Source: Fibrobacterota bacterium
Lineage (GTDB): Bacteria > Fibrobacterota > Chitinivibrionia > Chitinivibrionales > FEN-1185
Direction: 5' to 3'
NCBI GenBank assembly: GCA_003165595.1
Contig: PLWQ01000010.1
Location: forward strand, 1 to 64,000
Length of the DNA: 64,000 nucleotides
Shown here in pieces: positions 60,394 through 64,000 of this stretch (positions are counted from its first letter, which is position 1; each line of letters begins with the position of its first letter). The notes under the pieces are model-generated. The model was not told the DNA's origin. It did not search any database and saw only the letters and a list, made by a program, of their open reading frames with translations. The translations under genes and the position numbers were made by a program.

Positions 60394-61680
60394 TTAGCGA
60401 TTCTGTTTATTCTCTGCTGACGCGGCGGCGTCTTTCGTTTTTTCAATCCCGCGCGTATGGAAATAGGCGAATACGCCGAACGCACGGGCCGCTTCGCCTT
60501 GCGCATGAACCGTGCCCACTTCTCCAACGCCATAACCGTCCTCTCCGCCAACAGGATTCCACCCGTTGCGGATGCCGTCATCGCTTGTTCGATGGAGTAC
60601 CACCACCGCTTTTCCATGGTTGTTGGTCCAGACGTGTTCCAGCATTGCCTGGACCTTGGGCAGAATATCCTGCAGTTTGTCCGGCGCGATTTCATACGCA
60701 TCAAGCAGAAAGTTCACGAAAGCCCCGCCGCCGTCCATCCGAAGCTGGTAATAGTCCTTGGGCGCAACCCAGCCGGTCTTGGGGTCCATAATGCGTCGGG
60801 CGGTGGCCACAGCGATGGTCCGGTATTTTTCGTTGTGTGTTGCCTTGTACAGGGCAGCCAGGACCGAACAGTATCCGGTTCCGTCCCAGGGGAGTTGTTT
60901 GCTGAATGCCGCCGAAGTGCCGGAGCCCTCCCACCTGCCATTGCCACGGTAGAATGTCTTTTCGATGCCGGGTATATGGCCATCACCGTTCCATATTTTA
61001 AGAGCATCGTCGAGGAACCGCCGGTTGTTGGTAGCTTCATACAATTTGCAGGCCACGGTTACCATTTGGTTCATGTTGGAGTTGGTATAGATGTGCTCGT
61101 TTACGCCGGATTGCGGGGGCCAGTTGTACCAACTCCAGAACCCTTCGTGCGATGAGAGCCGGCCCTGCGTTTTGGCTTCGTCGTACCGGTAAATCGCATC
61201 GGCAACGAGATCCTGGCGCGTTTTCCCGGTTACGTTCCACCACTTGAGCTCGGCGAGGCAAACCCAGGCGCGATCGTCGACCCATCTGCCTTCACACATC
61301 TTTTTGAGATCGTGATCGACCAGGTGAAACCGCAGCAGAGCGGAGTCGCCGGTTGCGGCAAACAGGTAGGCGTCCCCAATCGCGCCGTAGGCTCCTTCCC
61401 AGCATGGCGTATATACGCGATGAAACTGCGCAGTCACGGCCAACGCTCGCTGGAGCCAGAGGTCGTTGGTTTTGAACGTATCGATCGGCTCTGCCGGCGC
61501 AGGAAGGGCAGCCTCTACCTGACGCACAGGCTCAGGAGACGATGTCACTATCTTCACGGTAATAATGCCTCCCGCGATTATGGCGACCGCGATCGCAGCC
61601 TCAATCTTCCATAAAGACTTTGTCTTCGCCGGTGCGGTTTTAGACGGAGTCTTCGATTGCTGTTTCCTTTTCTTGGCCAT
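60394..61680 (-). CDS. Membrane-anchored GH76-like glycoside hydrolase
   Basis: 428 residues. A Lys-rich head and one transmembrane helix (IEAAIAVAIIAGGIITVKIV) anchor it. The (alpha/alpha)6 barrel carries the GH76 signature RWVDDRAWVCLAELKWWNVT, with the adjacent catalytic Asp pair (about 134-135), then EGFWSWYNWPPQSGVNEHIY, NSNMNQMVTVACKLYEATNN, TGYCSVLAALYKATHNEKYR and GGGAFVNFLLDAYEIA. GH76 enzymes cut alpha-1,6-mannan; bacterial members process cell-wall or fungal mannans. It looks complete and stands alone between operons. Confidence 0.85.
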   Translation of the reverse strand: MAKKRKQQSKTPSKTAPAKTKSLWKIEAAIAVAIIAGGIITVKIVTSSPEPVRQVEAALPAPAEPIDTFKTNDLWLQRALAVTAQFHRVYTPCWEGAYGAIGDAYLFAATGDSALLRFHLVDHDLKKMCEGRWVDDRAWVCLAELKWWNVTGKTRQDLVADAIYRYDEAKTQGRLSSHEGFWSWYNWPPQSGVNEHIYTNSNMNQMVTVACKLYEATNNRRFLDDALKIWNGDGHIPGIEKTFYRGNGRWEGSGTSAAFSKQLPWDGTGYCSVLAALYKATHNEKYRTIAVATARRIMDPKTGWVAPKDYYQLRMDGGGAFVNFLLDAYEIAPDKLQDILPKVQAMLEHVWTNNHGKAVVVLHRTSDDGIRNGWNPVGGEDGYGVGEVGTVHAQGEAARAFGVFAYFHTRGIEKTKDAAASAENKQNR

Positions 61681-61778
61681 TTGTTTCTCCTGTTATTTGG
61701 TTGGAATATGATCTCAATCGATAAGAATTCGTTTACGATCTTATGTCCCCGGCTATTTGTTTTTTCGCGCCGCCGTTC

Positions 61779-62954
61779 CTAGAAACTCCATTTTCCCCGG
61801 ATCACGGCAACGGTGCCGTATCCGCCGAACGCAGTGTTCCTTTCACCGAAGAATCCCTGGCACACGAGGTCGAGATCGATATTGTCGGTGATGGAAAAGG
61901 TGACACTGGGCCCGGCCACGCCGGATCCGTCGATCGGATTTGCCATTGCGAACGCGTCGAGGTGCACAAGCGGCGTAATCTGGTCGGCGCATTCGCCGAA
62001 CAGCGTGAGGGCGGCGGGCGAAAGATGCTTGGCCAGCGGGCCGTCCATGGGAATTGCCGCATAGGTATCGCGCTTCTTTGAACTGCCTGCGCTATTGTAA
62101 AGCGCGCTTCCCTGCGCGTACACGTTGTGGGGAAACGTGTAGTCGCCGGACACGCTCGCCGCGACCGATTCGCGGCGGCCGGCCTTGTCAAGCACCGGAC
62201 GAAAATAGGTGAGCTCGCCGCGGAACGCGCCGCCGCCGATCTGGCCCGACCATCCGAGTCCGGCGCACCCGTCGCTTTTGACAACACCTGCCAGGACCTG
62301 CATGTCGTAGTTCCACACGTTCCACCGCGCCAATGCCGCGCCGCCCATTGCGGCGAGCGAATCGCCTGCCTCGTACACTGCCGAAACCTGCGACGTGGCG
62401 GCCGGGTACCAGGTGACGCTCGCGCCGTCGGTGCCCTGCTTTTCCTCGTAGTCGAAATCCAGGTACGACGAGGGGTTGAATACGTCGTTGGGATTCCACA
62501 CCAGGTTCATGCCCCAGTTGACGCGGGCGCGGCCCGCGCGCGCCTGGAACCTGTCGGACGCGTATTGCGCGTACAAACGGTCCAGCTCGCTTGTCAACCG
62601 ATAGGAGGGGCCGCTCGAAAACGTCCGGTTGAGGCCGAAGAATCCCGGCGTCACCGCGGTGAGCTGGGCCGGGCCGGCCCCGCCGGCGGCGGTATCGCCG
62701 TAGAGCAGAAGGTTGCGCATGCCGGCGGTGATGGAGAACGGTCCGTTGGGCAGCACGGTCACGTCGAACCGGTTGTGCAGCAGCCCGAACACCGCCCACG
62801 GGTCGTGCAGGCCCTGGCCCACGGTGATCTGGAGGACTTTCACATATCCTTTTGCGGTCACGAAATCGGACAGGCGAGAAGAATCGGGCGCCGCGGCGTG
62901 CCCAACGGCCCACGCGACAAGAAGCGTCTGCAGGCCGCGGCGCAGCGCGGTCAT
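61779..62954 (-). CDS. Predicted outer-membrane beta-barrel protein of the second ABC module
   Basis: 391 residues. The ATG overlaps the ABC ATPase stop (4 bp), so the genes are coupled. Signal peptide to about AAP. Motif ARAGRARVNWGMNLVWNPND then VFNPSSYLDFDYEEK parallels the barrel at 34624-35973. Alternating strands run to the end, which is VIRGKWSF with terminal Phe, typical of barrels. Probably the outer-membrane partner of the LolD/FtsX transporter encoded just upstream. Confidence 0.8.
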   Translation of the reverse strand: MTALRRGLQTLLVAWAVGHAAAPDSSRLSDFVTAKGYVKVLQITVGQGLHDPWAVFGLLHNRFDVTVLPNGPFSITAGMRNLLLYGDTAAGGAGPAQLTAVTPGFFGLNRTFSSGPSYRLTSELDRLYAQYASDRFQARAGRARVNWGMNLVWNPNDVFNPSSYLDFDYEEKQGTDGASVTWYPAATSQVSAVYEAGDSLAAMGGAALARWNVWNYDMQVLAGVVKSDGCAGLGWSGQIGGGAFRGELTYFRPVLDKAGRRESVAASVSGDYTFPHNVYAQGSALYNSAGSSKKRDTYAAIPMDGPLAKHLSPAALTLFGECADQITPLVHLDAFAMANPIDGSGVAGPSVTFSITDNIDLDLVCQGFFGERNTAFGGYGTVAVIRGKWSF

Positions 62955-63634
62955 ACCGTCTGGTCCTTGAGCACTTTTCCGTCTTCCAGGGTTATAATGC
63001 GCCTCGCCTTGTGCATCACGCGCGCGTCGTGCGTGGAGAAGATAAAGGTGACGTTTTCGTCTTTGTTAAGTTTGCCCATGATGTCGAGCAGGTTCTCCGC
63101 CGACTTTGAATCGAGGTTGGCCGTGGGCTCGTCGGCGAGCACGAAGCGCGGCCTCGACGCGAGCGCCCGCGCCACGGCCACGCGCTGCTGCTGGCCGCCG
63201 GACAACTGGCCCGGCCTGCTTGCCGCCCGGTCCGGTATACCAACCTGCGCAAGAAGCTCCTGCGCGCGTGCCGAGCGCTGCGCCCTGGGCTTACCCTGGA
63301 GCTGCATAATGAACTCGATATTCTCCTGGGCGGAAAGGACCGGAATAAGATTGTACGACTGGAACACAAACCCGATGTTGTGCAGCCGGAAGCGCGTGAG
63401 GTCCCGGGACGACAACGTTCCCATGTTTGTTCCCGCGATGTCGATGGCGCCGCCGCTGGGAACGTCCAGGCCGCCCAGAATGTTGAGCAGGGTGGTCTTT
63501 CCCGAGCCGGACGGCCCCACGATCGCGGTGAACTCGCCCTCCTCAAATGTCAAGTCTATCCCGTTGAGGGCATACACCGGGACCGATGTTTCGTCGTATA
63601 CCTTGGTAAGATTCTTGATAGTGATGATGCTCAT
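62951..63634 (-). CDS. LolD/MacB-type ABC transporter ATP-binding protein (second module)
   Basis: 227 residues. Walker A GPSGSGKTTLLN, Q-loop FVFQSYNLIPVL, signature LSGGQQQRVAVARAL, Walker B FVLADEPTANLD and STHD are all present. It is clearly a paralogue of the 28403 ATPase (shared NLIPVL and HNIGFVFQ/HKIGFIFQ blocks). Upstream lies a permease gene separated by 141 bp that include a CACCACAGAG repeat; downstream a barrel gene overlaps by 4 bp. Confidence 0.93.
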   Translation of the reverse strand: MSIITIKNLTKVYDETSVPVYALNGIDLTFEEGEFTAIVGPSGSGKTTLLNILGGLDVPSGGAIDIAGTNMGTLSSRDLTRFRLHNIGFVFQSYNLIPVLSAQENIEFIMQLQGKPRAQRSARAQELLAQVGIPDRAASRPGQLSGGQQQRVAVARALASRPRFVLADEPTANLDSKSAENLLDIMGKLNKDENVTFIFSTHDARVMHKARRIITLEDGKVLKDQTV

Positions 63635-63731
63635 GAGCGTTCTCCGGTACTAATTGAAGATTCCAGATTCCAGATTCCAAATTGCATAGTCTGAGGTCTA
63701 AAGGTCTTAAGGTCGAAAGTCCAAGTTTCTT

Positions 63732-63762
63732 CTCTGTGATCTCTGAGTCTCTGTGGTGAATC
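63732..63762 (-). repeat. CACCACAGAG-type repeat (solo)
   Basis: 29 of 31 positions match the right inverted repeat of the GxxExxY cassette at 31050-31080. It lies between an ABC permease gene and the ATPase gene; no GxxExxY gene or second inverted copy is present. Confidence 0.7.
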
Positions 63763-63775
63763 TTTTCTTCTTCCT

Positions 63776-64000
63776 CTAAATAGTCCTTATCGCCTTTGCC
63801 GGTTGCAGCCGCAGGGCGCGCAGCGCGGGATACACCGATGATGCGATGCCGGTGGCCATGATGAGAATGCTCAGCGCCACATAGAACGCAACGTCCATCT
63901 GGGGATATACCAGCGACCCGTATCCCAGGGCCGACAGACCCCGCGACACCGACGACAAGTCGATGCCTTTGTTCCCAAAGTAGGCGATGGCGGCCGCGGA
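63776..64000 (-). CDS. FtsX-type ABC permease, C-terminal part (runs off the edge)
   Basis: The last 74 codons of a permease, open to the window edge: AAIAYFGNKGIDLSSVSRGL, then a helix FYVALSILIMATGIASSVYP and the end ALRALRLQPAKAIRTI, which is the standard MacB/LolC finish (P-A-x-x-x-x-x-x-P-x-x-A-x-R). The upstream part is outside the window. Partner of the 62951 ATPase. Confidence 0.85.
   Translation of the reverse strand, partial: SAAAIAYFGNKGIDLSSVSRGLSALGYGSLVYPQMDVAFYVALSILIMATGIASSVYPALRALRLQPAKAIRTI

Overview
The window looks like a chromosomal segment of a free-living, Gram-negative, GC-rich bacterium. Evidence for a double membrane: predicted outer-membrane barrels, three Pal-type OmpA lipoproteins, a LolA-like protein, and LolD/FtsX-type ABC transporters. 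Many secreted proteins end in a short beta-sandwich tail resembling type IX (Por) sorting domains. Together with DUF2341/LamG, Ig-like, beta-helix and CBM/GH proteins, this suggests the Fibrobacterota (Chitinivibrionia/Chitinispirillia) or a related FCB lineage. That assignment is an inference from gene style, not from a marker gene.

Layout. 1-3.4 kb: a visibly AT-richer minus-strand block of exported proteins (a C25-like/golvesin-like protein that runs off the edge, a repeat-helical protein, a tail-fibre-like protein). 4.0-5.3 kb: a decayed IS66 element. 5.3-27.9 kb: mainly exported carbohydrate- or surface-related proteins (CBM6-like, GH2, beta-propeller, Ig/FN3, DUF362, DUF2341-LamG, NodB-like deacetylase, beta-helix proteins) and two tRNA genes with unusual anticodon loops. 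28.4-36 kb: an ABC module (LolD-like ATPase, two FtsX-type permeases, LolA-like protein, outer-membrane barrel). A GxxExxY gene bounded by 31-bp inverted repeats sits between the two permease genes. 36-42 kb: a second DUF362 protein, a diguanylate cyclase, a TPR protein and a secreted protein. 60.4-64 kb: a GH76-like enzyme and a second ABC/barrel module that runs off the right edge.

The most interesting region is 42-60 kb. A Cache-HAMP-PAS histidine kinase and a sigma-54 activator (NtrC family) sit among genes preceded by good -24/-12 (TGGCAY-N5-TTGC) promoters. Three of those promoter regions also carry a shared palindrome close to GGGACAWWTGTCCC. The probable targets are a receiver-Pal-Pal-binding protein operon, a leucine-rich-repeat protein, a duplicated-domain lipoprotein with HtrA, and a YajG-like protein with a third Pal. 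Two further sigma-54-type promoters lack the palindrome: one before a small membrane protein/aquaporin/P-type H+-ATPase/PPK2/M50 protease operon, and one before a small exported protein. I read this as a compact sigma-54 envelope-stress regulon.

Intergenic DNA is rich in dispersed repeats. These include a GC-rich multi-hairpin family, a roughly 200-bp family starting ATTGAAGAACC (one copy lies inside the signal-peptide region of a gene), CACCACAGAG repeats, and short GTCATTGCGAGC and GTCATTCCC-type elements.
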